Shown: positions 37,571-47,623, numbered from the stretch's first letter. The stretch: 49,797 nucleotides of DNA from Tannerella forsythia (GCF_003860135.1 NZ_RQYN01000018.1:1-49797); one strand, 5' to 3'. The notes: a model not told the origin generated them from the letters alone. Translations and numbers: made by a program.

Positions 37571-39676
37571 TTACAACGACCAGTACACGGCCGCAAAAGC
37601 GTTTCGTCCCGGGCCGGTATAGGTATTGAAGTTAATGATTCCGGCGCGATAGTCGAACAGATTATCGACGCCCAGCGTCAGACGCGCCCGCTCCGAAAAG
37701 CGCCACGTAGCCGACGCATTCCATAAGCTGTAGCCCGGCACACGCGCGGTGTAATACGCTTCCACTTCGGTATGGTTCGGCCGAATCTTTTCCAGCACGC
37801 TGTATTTTTTCGAGCCGAGCAGAGTGCCGGATACGTTCAAGACAACATGTTGCTTGCCTATACGAAAAGCATATTCGGCACGCGTTGTTGCGGTAAGCAC
37901 GCTTTGCGTATTCAGACGCACCCCGCCTCTTCGTCCGGGATGGAGATAATTGACAGTTGCGTATACGAAAAGATTTTTCAGTGGATTGACCCGCACATTC
38001 GCATTGGCGCCGGCTAACGTGGTCGAGCTGATATTACGGTAATGCAGTTCGGTCTGGTTGTTCGTCCAGACGCCTTCGATTTTATCGGAAAACAGATTCA
38101 CGTATCCCGTAGCCACGGCATAGAGATATTCCGAAACATACTCGGCCGAAAGCGAAAAATAATGATTGCGTTCGGGACGCAAGGCCGCGTTCCCGTAAAT
38201 CATAAACATACCCAAATGATCCCAGTTCATATAAAGCTCCTTCAGATTGGGCGACCGGTATCCGGCGGCATAGTTGAAGCGAAGCGTAAACGGAAAACGT
38301 TTAACGATGGCCGCCACCTTAGGCGAAACATTGAATCCGTAAGCGTTATGATAGTCGGCGCGTATGCCTGCAACGACCGAGAAATGTCGCGTCACGCTCC
38401 AGTCATCCTGCACATAGAGCGAACCCGAACGTTGGTTGCGTTCCTGATAACGTTCGGCCTCGAACTTGTCGGCATAAAGGCTTTCGTACAGATATTCGAC
38501 GCCCGTATTGAGAGCATGCTGGCTCCCGACCCGGAACGTATATTGCGCACGAGGCTGCAAAAGACGATGACGATAGATATGTTCCTTCTGTCCCGGAAGC
38601 AATTCCAACGCACGGTAACGATTATAATTGTCGGCATAGAGAGAGACTTGAAGGTCGGAGAAATCGCCGAGGCGGTAGACGGCGTTCAGCGATCCGGAAG
38701 CGTCGGTATTCTGTTCGTATTTGTTATCGAGCGAAAGATCGTACTTATCCATGGCATAAAGGTTGCCTTTGGCCGAGAAACTCAGCTTCTCGGTAGGCGC
38801 GTAAGTGATTGTCTGCGTGAAATTATGTCCGCCGTAGCCCGAGACGAGCGTAGGCATCGTACGCCGCGGCTGGCGGAGCGTATAGTCGTATTCGGGAAAG
38901 TATTTCACCACGCTATCGGTATCGAAAAGACGGTATGCATCGGCGCTCTTGTACGAGAGAACCGATTTCCCCGTCCACTTACGCCACTTACCGCCTACGG
39001 TAATATCGGCATTAAGGTTCGGGCGATCGGCGTTGCGCTTGTAGACACGCAGGCGGTCATCCTTTTCCACGTCGGTAAAGTTTCGTTCGTACGGTTGCGC
39101 CCATTTAGCCGATACGGATACGGAAAACGGCTTCTTCTGCTTGCGGGTGATGATGTTGATTACTCCTCCCATAGCCTGCGAACCGTAAAGAGCCGAAGCG
39201 GCGCCCTGCACAATCTCGATGCGTTCTATATTGTTCAGGTCGAGACGTTGATAATCGATATTGTCGCCTGTTTCGCCGGCCATACGTTCGCCGTCGACGA
39301 GAAAAAGAATATGTTTTCCGCCGAGTCCCTGCAAATTGATGCTCGTGCCGAAGCCCACTTCGTTGAAAACAAGGCCCGGAATCTCTTGAGTAAGCAAACT
39401 CTTTATATCGGACAACCCGCGATCTTCGATCTGCCGAGCCGTTACAACCTGTGTGATAACAGGCGATTGCGAAAGACGCTTAGGCGTACGCGTGGCCGTA
39501 ACGACTACCTCGTCGAGATTGAACTTATTGATCGCTACCGAATCATCGTCGTTCCCCCATGAGACCGGTTGCTCTTCGGAAAGCCGGGCGACGCCCTGCG
39601 ATGCATGCCCGGTTATACAGGCAATCAGATAAAAAAGAAATATATATTTCAAAGATGATATACATAACCTAAACAT
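37571..39676 (-). CDS. TonB-dependent outer-membrane receptor (haem-type)
   Basis: 701 residues. Signal peptide (about 1-25), TonB-box region LDEVVVTATRTPKR (about 54-67), plug domain (about 65-185) with GLGGKHILFLVDGERM, then a 22-strand-type barrel ending in the terminal aromatic/hydrophobic AAVYWSL. The C-terminal TLGVDNLFD signature is characteristic of the family. HmuR-like receptors import haem using TonB energy; the HmuY-like lipoprotein downstream supports that. It is the first gene of the operon, with a promoter at 39708-39738. Confidence 0.93.
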   Translation of the reverse strand: MFRLCISSLKYIFLFYLIACITGHASQGVARLSEEQPVSWGNDDDSVAINKFNLDEVVVTATRTPKRLSQSPVITQVVTARQIEDRGLSDIKSLLTQEIPGLVFNEVGFGTSINLQGLGGKHILFLVDGERMAGETGDNIDYQRLDLNNIERIEIVQGAASALYGSQAMGGVINIITRKQKKPFSVSVSAKWAQPYERNFTDVEKDDRLRVYKRNADRPNLNADITVGGKWRKWTGKSVLSYKSADAYRLFDTDSVVKYFPEYDYTLRQPRRTMPTLVSGYGGHNFTQTITYAPTEKLSFSAKGNLYAMDKYDLSLDNKYEQNTDASGSLNAVYRLGDFSDLQVSLYADNYNRYRALELLPGQKEHIYRHRLLQPRAQYTFRVGSQHALNTGVEYLYESLYADKFEAERYQERNQRSGSLYVQDDWSVTRHFSVVAGIRADYHNAYGFNVSPKVAAIVKRFPFTLRFNYAAGYRSPNLKELYMNWDHLGMFMIYGNAALRPERNHYFSLSAEYVSEYLYAVATGYVNLFSDKIEGVWTNNQTELHYRNISSTTLAGANANVRVNPLKNLFVYATVNYLHPGRRGGVRLNTQSVLTATTRAEYAFRIGKQHVVLNVSGTLLGSKKYSVLEKIRPNHTEVEAYYTARVPGYSLWNASATWRFSERARLTLGVDNLFDYRAGIINFNTYTGPGRNAFAAVYWSL

Positions 39677-39957
39677 AACCCTACGGTTTTATTTTATTTT
39701 GACGGTGCAAAAATAAAATGAGCAAAAAAAATGAACAATCCCCAAAAAAAGGGATACAGCCCATAAAAACAATCCCCCAAAATAGGGAGGAATCTTCTTC
39801 GGACGTTGGTGTGTTGAGAGGTTTAATGATTAAATGGCTACAACAGTTACGAGCTTTATATAGACTTTACGCCCTTCGCGGCCAAAGTATAGGGTTGAGT
39901 ATTGATTTAAGGATCGGACGGTTGATTGGTTTAGTTTTTCGTCCCAAATATTTCTGT
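39677..39957. other. Intergenic region upstream of the haem operon and downstream of GH16
   Basis: 281 bases. It contains the haem-operon promoter (39708-39738) and small inverted repeats such as ATCCCC/GGGAT. A plus-strand frame here overlaps the GH16 gene and lacks support as a gene. Confidence 0.6.
39708..39738 (-). promoter_or_regulatory. Promoter of the haem-acquisition operon
   Basis: Minus strand: TTG (39738-39736), 20 bases, TATTTTTG (39715-39708), fitting the Bacteroidetes consensus. The TonB-receptor ATG is at 39676. No clear Fur box is seen. Confidence 0.65.
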
Positions 39958-40830
39958 TTATTTCAAAGAAGACCCGGCATGAGGTTGCTTCTGATAGACC
40001 CGCACATAATCGACATAGAAATGGTGAGGAAATAACGCGTCATCAATTCCTTGCTGTCCTCCCCAATTCCCTCCGATGGCCAAATTCAGGATAAGGTGGA
40101 ACTTTTTGTCGAAAGGCCACTCCGCAAATCCGGTATTTTCGTTCGTAAAGGTAAAATAATGCTTGTCATCTATATAAAGTCGGTATTCTTTTTCTTCCCA
40201 CTCAAGAGCATACACATGAAAAGCGGTGGAATTTGTCGGGATAAAGAGCGTCGCGCTTTTCTGTGTTCCCTTGATATGATTATAACGTTGCGTATGGGCC
40301 GTACCTACGATATGATCCGGATCATACCCTACGTTTTCCATAATATCGATTTCACCACTGGCAGGCCATGTACCATATTCCGAATCGGTCGGTAACATCC
40401 AGATGGCAGACCACGTACCTTTTCCTCGAGGCAGCTTAGCACATATTTCAAAACGTCCGTAAAGCCAGTCACCTTTCCCTTTCGTGATTAAACGAGCCGA
40501 CGTATACCGTTTGTTCTCGATCGTTTCCAATTGAGCGGTAAGGATAAGGACACCATTCTTCACATAAGCGTTATCGGGGTCGGCCGCCGTATAATATTGC
40601 GCTTCGTTGTTTCCCCAACCCCATGCGTTGCCTTGCGTATCGTAGCTCCATTTCGTCGTATCAGGCAATCCTTCGTAGTCGAACTCTTCATTCCACACCA
40701 GATTCCATGTCCCCGTCGGAGTAGTAATACGCTGAAAGTCTTCATCCGGTTGTTTTTCCTCTTTCTGTTTGTTACAAGCAAACAAAATGAGAAAGACCAT
40801 CGTAAACAGATACATTTTATCAGTCATCAT
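39958..40830 (-). CDS. GH16 endo-beta-glucanase lipoprotein (laminarinase-like)
   Basis: 290 residues. Lipoprotein signal with lipobox LFAC, Cys19. The GH16 catalytic motif is GEIDIMENVG: nucleophile E160, D162 and acid/base E165; the beta-jelly-roll continues with YNHIKG, FHVYALEW and FHLILNLAIGG. It cleaves beta-1,3- or beta-1,3/1,4-glucan such as laminarin at the cell surface. It is last in the PUL, 86 bases after susD, and separated from it by a hairpin (40851-40896). ATG 40815 would be a shorter but equally plausible start. Confidence 0.94.
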   Translation of the reverse strand: MMTDKMYLFTMVFLILFACNKQKEEKQPDEDFQRITTPTGTWNLVWNEEFDYEGLPDTTKWSYDTQGNAWGWGNNEAQYYTAADPDNAYVKNGVLILTAQLETIENKRYTSARLITKGKGDWLYGRFEICAKLPRGKGTWSAIWMLPTDSEYGTWPASGEIDIMENVGYDPDHIVGTAHTQRYNHIKGTQKSATLFIPTNSTAFHVYALEWEEKEYRLYIDDKHYFTFTNENTGFAEWPFDKKFHLILNLAIGGNWGGQQGIDDALFPHHFYVDYVRVYQKQPHAGSSLK

Positions 40831-40850
40831 CAGAAATAAGCATAAAAAGA

Positions 40851-40896
40851 CGTGCCGGAAGGCTTTCGGAAGTCTCGAAAAGCATCTTCCGACACG
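40851..40896 (-). terminator. Hairpin between susD and the GH16 gene
   Basis: CGTGTCGGAAG and CTTCCGGCACG on the minus strand (40896-40886 and 40861-40851) form an 11-bp stem with one mismatch, followed by TCTTTTT. This is a partial or full terminator inside the PUL, likely lowering read-through into the glucanase gene. Confidence 0.75.
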
Positions 40897-40916
40897 ACCA
40901 CACCTCTAATCTATCT

Positions 40917-42461
40917 TTATTTTAAGTACCATGGCACTTGATTAATTCCGTCATACCCTCCGTACTGCTCATCGATCGCCTTATGATAGTTTTCGGGATT
41001 AGCCGTTTGTTCGCTGGTCGGATACATCCATCGTTTGGGATAAGTCGTTTTGTCGTCCGGATTCATACAAGTCGACGGATCAAGCGGATAAGCGGGATAA
41101 CTGGTGCGTAAAAACTGCGCATAGTTTCCGCCGTTTCCCTGAAAGAAGTCGATCAGCCATCGTTGCGTCCAAATTTGTCGGAGACGCTCTTGCTTCGCCC
41201 CGGATACGGCATACGCCGCCGCTCCCGTAAAATAATTATGGATGTAATCTTTGTCGATAGCCATTCCATGGACATGCTCTTTCGTATGCGGAAGATTCAT
41301 ATAATATTCCAACATGGCACGTACCCCTTTCTCGTAATAATCTTTGGCATCGCCTTTGACCCATCCTTCTTCAATCGCCTCGGCAATGATAAAGCATTGT
41401 TCCGAATAAGTAAAGATCAGCATGGGTTCTCCGTCCAGATAAAGCGGATAACGTTTATTGATGAGCGAATACATTCCCGCGCTGTTATTGACCGCCAATT
41501 TTTCGGCCGATAACTCCGTAGGCGCGCCTTCGTACGCGTCGAACTCCGATTCTTTCTTTCCTTCTTTAATCAATTTCTCGGCCGGCTCGGCAAAATAGAA
41601 GAGGCGCCGGTCTTTCAATTGTTTCAGAGCGTCGACACACAACTTCGAGACGGCCGTATACGACCGATGCGTCTCACCATTCCAAAACGGATAGCCGGCA
41701 TTCGGGTTATCGCTGTAAACAAGTCTGAAATTATCGTCATTACCCTGCATCAGATGACCCGCCGCGACAATGGAGGCGAAGCGTGTTTTCTGCTCGTCGG
41801 TAATCTTTCGGCTCAACGTCTGCAAGACTTTCAACTGCATCGCGTTGGAAAGTCTTCTCCATTTCTCGGCATCGCCGTTAAACATCATATCGCCTTCAAA
41901 CTTCTCTCCTTTAGCAAAGAACTCTTCGGCTTTCCGAAAATCTTCCAGCACTTGTTTAAAAACCTCTTCCTGCTTGTCGTATTTGGGTTTAGTAATCCCT
42001 TCATGCGCTTTCCCCGCTTCGGAATAAGGAACATCTCCCATGTTTAATGTGGCGGAAAACCCAAACGAAGCCTTGAGAAACAGCTCTAATCCATTGTATG
42101 AAGGCTCCTGTTTCGTACCTTTCGAATATTCCGACATCAAACGCAGATCGGTCAGTCCCGCGTACGCCCCGAAACTGCCGTAAGGCCAGTAAGAATAGAA
42201 ATATTGCGCCGGGTTCGGGTTGGTGCGCAACAGCGCGATATGCTTATTCATCAGATTCGTACCCTGCTGGAAGTCGTCCGGAACAGGATTCCAGAAACGG
42301 TACGTATTTTTCAGAATTTGCGTTGCGAGCATCTCCGGCGAAACTTTATTCGGCTGATCCGGATTTTGATTCATGTCTTCAAAATTATCGCACGAAGCAA
42401 TCATGCATGAAGCGATAACGACAGCCCATATAGAAATCCAGTTTTTCATTGTCATATCCAT
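40917..42461 (-). CDS. SusD-like nutrient-binding lipoprotein
   Basis: 514 residues. Lipobox IASC, Cys24, followed by DN. The sequence (NFEDMNQNPDQPNKVSP, then LFLKASFGFSATLNMGDVPY near 127-146) fits the SusD_like_2 family, with TPR-like helices and loops. It forms the lid over the SusC barrel and binds the glycan. It begins only two bases after the susC stop; the in-frame ATG at 42449 (MKNWIS) would give better spacing for a ribosome site and is equally possible. Confidence 0.95.
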   Translation of the reverse strand: MDMTMKNWISIWAVVIASCMIASCDNFEDMNQNPDQPNKVSPEMLATQILKNTYRFWNPVPDDFQQGTNLMNKHIALLRTNPNPAQYFYSYWPYGSFGAYAGLTDLRLMSEYSKGTKQEPSYNGLELFLKASFGFSATLNMGDVPYSEAGKAHEGITKPKYDKQEEVFKQVLEDFRKAEEFFAKGEKFEGDMMFNGDAEKWRRLSNAMQLKVLQTLSRKITDEQKTRFASIVAAGHLMQGNDDNFRLVYSDNPNAGYPFWNGETHRSYTAVSKLCVDALKQLKDRRLFYFAEPAEKLIKEGKKESEFDAYEGAPTELSAEKLAVNNSAGMYSLINKRYPLYLDGEPMLIFTYSEQCFIIAEAIEEGWVKGDAKDYYEKGVRAMLEYYMNLPHTKEHVHGMAIDKDYIHNYFTGAAAYAVSGAKQERLRQIWTQRWLIDFFQGNGGNYAQFLRTSYPAYPLDPSTCMNPDDKTTYPKRWMYPTSEQTANPENYHKAIDEQYGGYDGINQVPWYLK

Positions 42462-42463
42462 GT

Positions 42464-45400
42464 TTAAAAGGTTAGTTTTATGTTTGCTCCCAGGTATCGG
42501 ACGGACGGATCGGCAAAATCTTCGTTTCCACCGTCCGGATCCGAATATTTAAAATCTTTAGCCCATAAGAATACGTTCTGTCCGATAAAACTTATCGACG
42601 CATTTTTTACAGGTCCCCACTTCTCAAGGAATAATCGCGGCACATGATACGTTAGAGAGACCTCTCGCAGCTTAATAAACGTCTTTGAATAGATATCGGC
42701 AGGGCTTGCAGAGCCTCCCCACGCGCTACTGGCGTGCAAATCCTGCATTGCCTGCTTATAAGTCGTATAAATATCGTTCGGGGCATACGTCCGCGTATCG
42801 CTTGTAATGTTTCCGTCGGTATCGAACGTAACTTTACCGGATACGACTTTCACCCCTTGTCCCAAATAGTTCAATGATCCCGGATTTTCTACGTCTTTCG
42901 CTCTTTCGGGAGTGACGGATTCGGGATGTACGCCCATCTGCCACATATAACTCTCGGTTCGTGTGCCCATTAATCCTCCGACGACTCCATCGAACGAGAG
43001 GAACAGCGAAAAATCTTTATACCTCAACGTAGTATGAAAGCCCCATAGCCAATCCGGATCGGAGTATCCCATGACGGATTGATATTTACTTTTCTGAAGA
43101 CGTCCGTTGTGATAAATATATTCATTCGTTCCCGGAACTTTCATAAAGTCATTGGCTACGTAAGCATCAACACGTTCTCCTTTCTTGATCCATGGTTTTT
43201 TAGTAGAGTAGATCGAATCGAGTTGAGTATAGACACGCTTATAAGTAGACCAGTTGAATGCCATATCCCACTGCCATTCCGGTGTTTTTACGGGAGTAGC
43301 CGTTACGGAAACTTCCCATCCCCGACGTGAGATTCGTTCTTCCAGATTAACGAAGATATTCGTCATCCCCGAAGCCGGAGATATGCTCGCGTTTTTCAAA
43401 AAGTCATACATATTTTTGTCGTAATAGGAGACATCGACCGACAATCTGTTTTTAAGGAAGATACCCTGCATCCCGACTTCATACGTTTGCGACGCGTTGG
43501 GACGGACGGAAGCCGGATAAATGGTATGAGGCGCCGAAGCTCCGTTCATATTGTTCCAAGTACCCGTGGTTACGGAAAATCCCTGATTGATGGCGTAAAT
43601 AGCGGCCGGAGTTTTCGACTGGGTCCATGAACTTCTGATTTTTAATAAATCCAACCATGTTCGGGCCGATTCGGGCAACAATTCGGAAACCACGAAACTT
43701 CCCGATACCGAAGGATAGAAATAAGACATATCGGACTTCGGTACGTGAGGACCGGCCAATGTCGAACTCCAGTCGTTTCGTCCGGTTACTTCGGCATAGA
43801 TCATCTTATTCCAGGCTAGCGCAAGCCGGCCGAAGAGGGAGTTTACCTGTTGTTCCTGCATGCTCTCTCCTATTTTGGGCGGCTTTACCGACGCTTTGAG
43901 CGAGAAGAAGCCCGGAGCGAAGATTCCTCCATCCGTTTGAGCGTTGATGTTATCGTCTCTTCTGTAGAATATCGTTCCACCGGCCAGATAATCGACTTCA
44001 AGTCGGTCGAAAAGCGTTCGATTTCCCGTAAGCAGGAAATCATTGTTCATACTGAATCCTTGTGTTCGTCCGGTCAGATAAGCACCGGTTTTCGTTCCGT
44101 TCCATGTGTACGGATTTCCCGGAATACCGGTGTCGCCTGTCGATACGAACGACCCTCGCGATACTCGAAGTTTCCCGCGGTCGATATAAAAATCCAGCCC
44201 CGATCTTACGGTAGCCTTGAGCCATTCCGCGATTTGATAGCTTGCGGACAAATCGGCGTTGAATATATCTCTGGAAACCTCGTTTGTTTTTTCATAACTG
44301 TCGAAATACGGATTATTGACCTGATTTCTGTAAGTATAATTCTGTATTTCTCCTTCTTTCAGCCAATAATTGTTTTTATAATCCAGAATATTAAAATCGG
44401 CCGAAGAATTGATGAGCAAAGAATACATCGGGTCATATCCTTTATACGAATTGAAGCCCATATTGGGCGATTCTCTTTTCGCATACGACATGTTGGAAGA
44501 TAATTGAAACTTCCCGAGCTGAATATCTCCTCCTAACGTATAGGAATACTTATTCAGTCGGGAATTAGGATATAAGCCTTTATTCTGAGTCCAGTTAACA
44601 GAGCTTCGCAAGGCGATTTCTTTTCCTTTAAAAGATACGTTTACGTTGTTATTCGTGATATATCCTTTTTCAAGAAAGTTCTTAAAGTTATTTTTTCCGA
44701 CGGGAAGATATTCATAATCGCGATATTCTTTCAGAAATGGGTCCCATTGATTCTGAATCGATCCGTCCATAAACGTACCCCATGATTCGGTCGAATTTTT
44801 ATCGTACGCGTTATCCTTTCCGCGTCCGTATACGCTTTGTTTTTCGGGAACAGCCAGATAACCGGCCGAAAACAGGGTATGGGTCGTGAAATCGACCGTC
44901 ACACCGATCTTCCCCGAACTTCCGTTCTTCGTCGTAATTAAAATAGCTCCGTTCGAGCCTCTGAAACCGTAAAGAGCCGAAGCCGTGGCTCCTTTAAGCA
45001 CGTTGATGGATTCGATATCTTCGGACGAAATATCGCGCAACGTCTTATTGGCATACGCCACTCCGTCGATAACCAGCAGAGGTTCTTCGCCACGAATCGT
45101 AATAGACTGAACGACGTTGAAATCCGTCGGATTTTGTACCAGAAGTCCCGCGATTTTTCCGGTAAGTGAAGTACTGACGTCTACCCCCGATACTTTTTGT
45201 AAGCTTTCACCGTCGATCTTTTGTACGGCATATCCCAAGGCTTTCTCTTCGCGTTTAATACCTAAGGCTGTTACAACCACTTCGCCCAACACCTTGGTGT
45301 CTTCTTCCAAAACAACCTCGAATGAGGTCTTTTCTGCCGTACGAAGCGTCACATCACGATATCCGAGGTAAGATATTTTCAGAATAGCTCCCTGATTGAC

Positions 45401-45871
45401 TTCCAAAGTAAACGACCCGTCCGCGTTACTGATCGTTCCGTTGCCCGATGCGTCCTCTTCTATAATATTGGCCCCGACAACCGGTTCGCCTTGCGTGTCA
45501 GTAATATGTCCACGTACAAGTACTTTGTTCGTTTGATTTCTAACTTCTTTTTCAACGAGGGCGATAATCCGATTATTCTTTTCGTAGGTAACATTCGTAC
45601 CGGCAAGTAATTCACGCATTACGGCGTCGATGCTCGCGTCCGTAACTTGTACGGAACATTTGCGATTCAATACGGTTAATGATTCGCTGTAGAAAAAACG
45701 ATAATCGCTGACTTTTTCTATTTCGCCAAGCGCTTGTCGCAAAGGTACGTTCTGTACATTTACAGTAATCTGCGAATAGACCGGCAAAACCAAAAACAAC
45801 GGTACAAGAAAAACAAAAAGCCTTTTCAAACTCCATGTTTTGTTTTTCTTTTGTAATAGATTCTCATTCAT
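42464..45871 (-). CDS. SusC-like TonB-dependent transporter with STN signalling domain
   Basis: 1135 residues from the ATG at 45871 (MNENLLQKKNKTWSL); a TTG two codons earlier is unlikely. Signal peptide (about 15-33), STN/secretin-N domain (about 36-105), a carboxypeptidase-like beta-sandwich (about 115-200, GHITDTQGEPVVGANI), TonB plug (about 200-315) with SusC signature ILITTKNG, and a barrel ending GANIKLTF. The STN domain talks to a FecR-type anti-sigma factor, and fecR and sigma genes lie directly upstream. It imports oligosaccharides captured by the SusD partner. Confidence 0.96.
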   Translation of the reverse strand: MNENLLQKKNKTWSLKRLFVFLVPLFLVLPVYSQITVNVQNVPLRQALGEIEKVSDYRFFYSESLTVLNRKCSVQVTDASIDAVMRELLAGTNVTYEKNNRIIALVEKEVRNQTNKVLVRGHITDTQGEPVVGANIIEEDASGNGTISNADGSFTLEVNQGAILKISYLGYRDVTLRTAEKTSFEVVLEEDTKVLGEVVVTALGIKREEKALGYAVQKIDGESLQKVSGVDVSTSLTGKIAGLLVQNPTDFNVVQSITIRGEEPLLVIDGVAYANKTLRDISSEDIESINVLKGATASALYGFRGSNGAILITTKNGSSGKIGVTVDFTTHTLFSAGYLAVPEKQSVYGRGKDNAYDKNSTESWGTFMDGSIQNQWDPFLKEYRDYEYLPVGKNNFKNFLEKGYITNNNVNVSFKGKEIALRSSVNWTQNKGLYPNSRLNKYSYTLGGDIQLGKFQLSSNMSYAKRESPNMGFNSYKGYDPMYSLLINSSADFNILDYKNNYWLKEGEIQNYTYRNQVNNPYFDSYEKTNEVSRDIFNADLSASYQIAEWLKATVRSGLDFYIDRGKLRVSRGSFVSTGDTGIPGNPYTWNGTKTGAYLTGRTQGFSMNNDFLLTGNRTLFDRLEVDYLAGGTIFYRRDDNINAQTDGGIFAPGFFSLKASVKPPKIGESMQEQQVNSLFGRLALAWNKMIYAEVTGRNDWSSTLAGPHVPKSDMSYFYPSVSGSFVVSELLPESARTWLDLLKIRSSWTQSKTPAAIYAINQGFSVTTGTWNNMNGASAPHTIYPASVRPNASQTYEVGMQGIFLKNRLSVDVSYYDKNMYDFLKNASISPASGMTNIFVNLEERISRRGWEVSVTATPVKTPEWQWDMAFNWSTYKRVYTQLDSIYSTKKPWIKKGERVDAYVANDFMKVPGTNEYIYHNGRLQKSKYQSVMGYSDPDWLWGFHTTLRYKDFSLFLSFDGVVGGLMGTRTESYMWQMGVHPESVTPERAKDVENPGSLNYLGQGVKVVSGKVTFDTDGNITSDTRTYAPNDIYTTYKQAMQDLHASSAWGGSASPADIYSKTFIKLREVSLTYHVPRLFLEKWGPVKNASISFIGQNVFLWAKDFKYSDPDGGNEDFADPSVRYLGANIKLTF

Positions 45872-45997
45872 AGACAAAAAGTTAAATTAATATGATACAA
45901 ACCGCTTCAAACGTATAAACTTTGTAAAAACATGTATATAGAATACAGTTTGCTCAAAATTTTACGCTATCGAATCGTTGTATTTAATATTATTTAA

Positions 45998-46975
45998 CTA
46001 TCCGTCTTTATGATAGAGTATAATAACGGAATCTCTTACGTCATACCTCATCGGCGAAGTTAGCGACAATATATCGAGCGCGTTTTTGATTCCGTTACTC
46101 CCGAGTGTTCCTGTGAAACGCATCGGACGGAGCTCTTCCGAAGCCACCCGGATGTTCACATTATAAATCCTCGACAACGTTGCAGCGATGTCGTAATATG
46201 TCTGATTATGAAAATAAAGGCTTCCTTTTTTCCATTCGATAAAATGAGATGCCTGCACGCGGTCCGTAACAAAACGCTGTGTTTTTTTATCGAAAAGGAT
46301 ACGCTGATTCACTTGCAGTGTTTTTTCCTGTCCCGAAGCCAGTACTTTTATTTTTCCTTCGAGCAGAACGACCGAAGCTTCTCGATCCGCCTCGTATGAG
46401 CGCACATTGAACGAGGTCCCTAAGGCTTGAATAGCAATGGAGGGAGTTTTTACCGTAAAAGGTCGGCGGGCATCGGATTTGACCTCAAAATACCCTTCGC
46501 CCTCCAAATAAACGATCCGTTCATTGCGGTCGAACCGATCATTGTAACGGAGTGTAGAGGCGGAATTGATCCAAACTTTACTTCCGTCGGGGAGTATCGC
46601 CTCCGCTTTCTCGCCTTTTTGCGTCGTAAAAACGGTGGGAGCCGTATGCCGACTGTCTTCCGACATGAAATAATAGACTGTGATTCCCGAAATCAAAGGC
46701 AGTAAAAGAATAGCTGCCCATTGTAGTATTTTTTTACGGTAGGACAGAAAAAAAGAACGTTTTGTTTTTTGTTCGATATCCTGTACAATCGCGCGAAATA
46801 CTTTTTGTTGCAAATGAGGATGAATAGCATGTTCGGTTTCGGCAAGCCGCTCTTCAAAATAACGTTGTATATCTTTATTGATATACATAATAGCCTGTAA
46901 TTCTTCGATTTCTTCATCCGATATTTCGTTACGAAGAAATTTTTCAAAAATATCTATGTAATGCCGATCGATCAT
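45998..46975 (-). CDS. FecR-type anti-sigma factor
   Basis: 325 residues. Cytoplasmic N-terminus (about 1-85) that would hold the sigma factor, one transmembrane helix (about 87-107), a FecR domain (about 115-215, with GEKAEAILPDGSKVWINSAS) and a C-terminal DUF4974 domain (about 250-320). It transmits the state of the SusC STN domain to the ECF sigma factor. Encoded 66 bases after the sigma gene and 126 bases before susC. Confidence 0.95.
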   Translation of the reverse strand: MIDRHYIDIFEKFLRNEISDEEIEELQAIMYINKDIQRYFEERLAETEHAIHPHLQQKVFRAIVQDIEQKTKRSFFLSYRKKILQWAAILLLPLISGITVYYFMSEDSRHTAPTVFTTQKGEKAEAILPDGSKVWINSASTLRYNDRFDRNERIVYLEGEGYFEVKSDARRPFTVKTPSIAIQALGTSFNVRSYEADREASVVLLEGKIKVLASGQEKTLQVNQRILFDKKTQRFVTDRVQASHFIEWKKGSLYFHNQTYYDIAATLSRIYNVNIRVASEELRPMRFTGTLGSNGIKNALDILSLTSPMRYDVRDSVIILYHKDG

Positions 46976-47041
46976 TTTTCGTTTTCTCCTTTTATATAGT
47001 ACAGTTTAAGAGCCATATTCCGCTAAGAGATTCGCCTCATC

Positions 47042-47623
47042 TTATAAAAAAGACAACATCGAGAAAAAGAAAAACAGTTTATCATAATCTTTTTCGCATT
47101 GTTCCCGTACAAACTTAGTGGCTAACGTAAGTTGCGTCTCTACCGTACTGACCGAGATCTGCATCATCTCGGCAATTTGTTTAGTTGATAAATCTTTTAA
47201 CCGGCTCAGAATAAAAATCTTTTTTCGTGCCGGAGGTAATTTCTCCGCTACTTGATGTAAATACTCCTCAAACCATTTTCGATCGATTTCTTTTTCCATA
47301 TCGCTGTCGCAGAAAGATTTTTCACGCGCTAAATTTTCTTGATAAAGAAATTCGATCGTTTGCCGTTGATATCGATTAAAAAGCATATTCTTTGCGATAG
47401 AAGAGAGATAGAAAAGAATCGATTTTTGCGGATTTACCTGCGGATGTATTTCCCATAGCTTCACAAAAGTAGCTTGTAGAATCTCTTCCGCCATATATGA
47501 ATTACCATGCGAAAGCATGATAATAAAATGATACAGTTTTCCCGCGTATTGTTTATAAATAGCTTCGAAAGCCTCCTTCGAACCATTTTTTAAAGCTTCC
47601 AATCTGTCTGTATCACCAGCCAT
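47042..47623 (-). CDS. ECF-type RNA polymerase sigma factor
   Basis: 193 residues. Region 2 (about 10-80, with FEAIYKQYAGKLYHF and ILQATFVKLWE) and region 4 (about 120-175, helix-turn-helix LSTKQIAEMMQISVSTVETQL). The pair with FecR and the STN-bearing SusC is a standard trans-envelope system in Bacteroidetes: glycan binding frees the sigma factor, which transcribes the PUL. No recognition motif could be identified with confidence upstream of susC. Confidence 0.96.
   Translation of the reverse strand: MAGDTDRLEALKNGSKEAFEAIYKQYAGKLYHFIIMLSHGNSYMAEEILQATFVKLWEIHPQVNPQKSILFYLSSIAKNMLFNRYQRQTIEFLYQENLAREKSFCDSDMEKEIDRKWFEEYLHQVAEKLPPARKKIFILSRLKDLSTKQIAEMMQISVSTVETQLTLATKFVREQCEKDYDKLFFFFSMLSFL

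Noticed and set aside
38042..39562. Long (506-residue) plus-strand open frame opposite the TonB receptor
   Set aside because: It is antisense to a clear TonB receptor with signal, plug and barrel; long antisense frames are common where codon third positions are G/C-biased.
39718..40035. 105-residue plus-strand gene between the TonB receptor and GH16
   Set aside because: Overlaps the 3' end of the well-supported GH16 gene and the haem promoter; no homology apparent.
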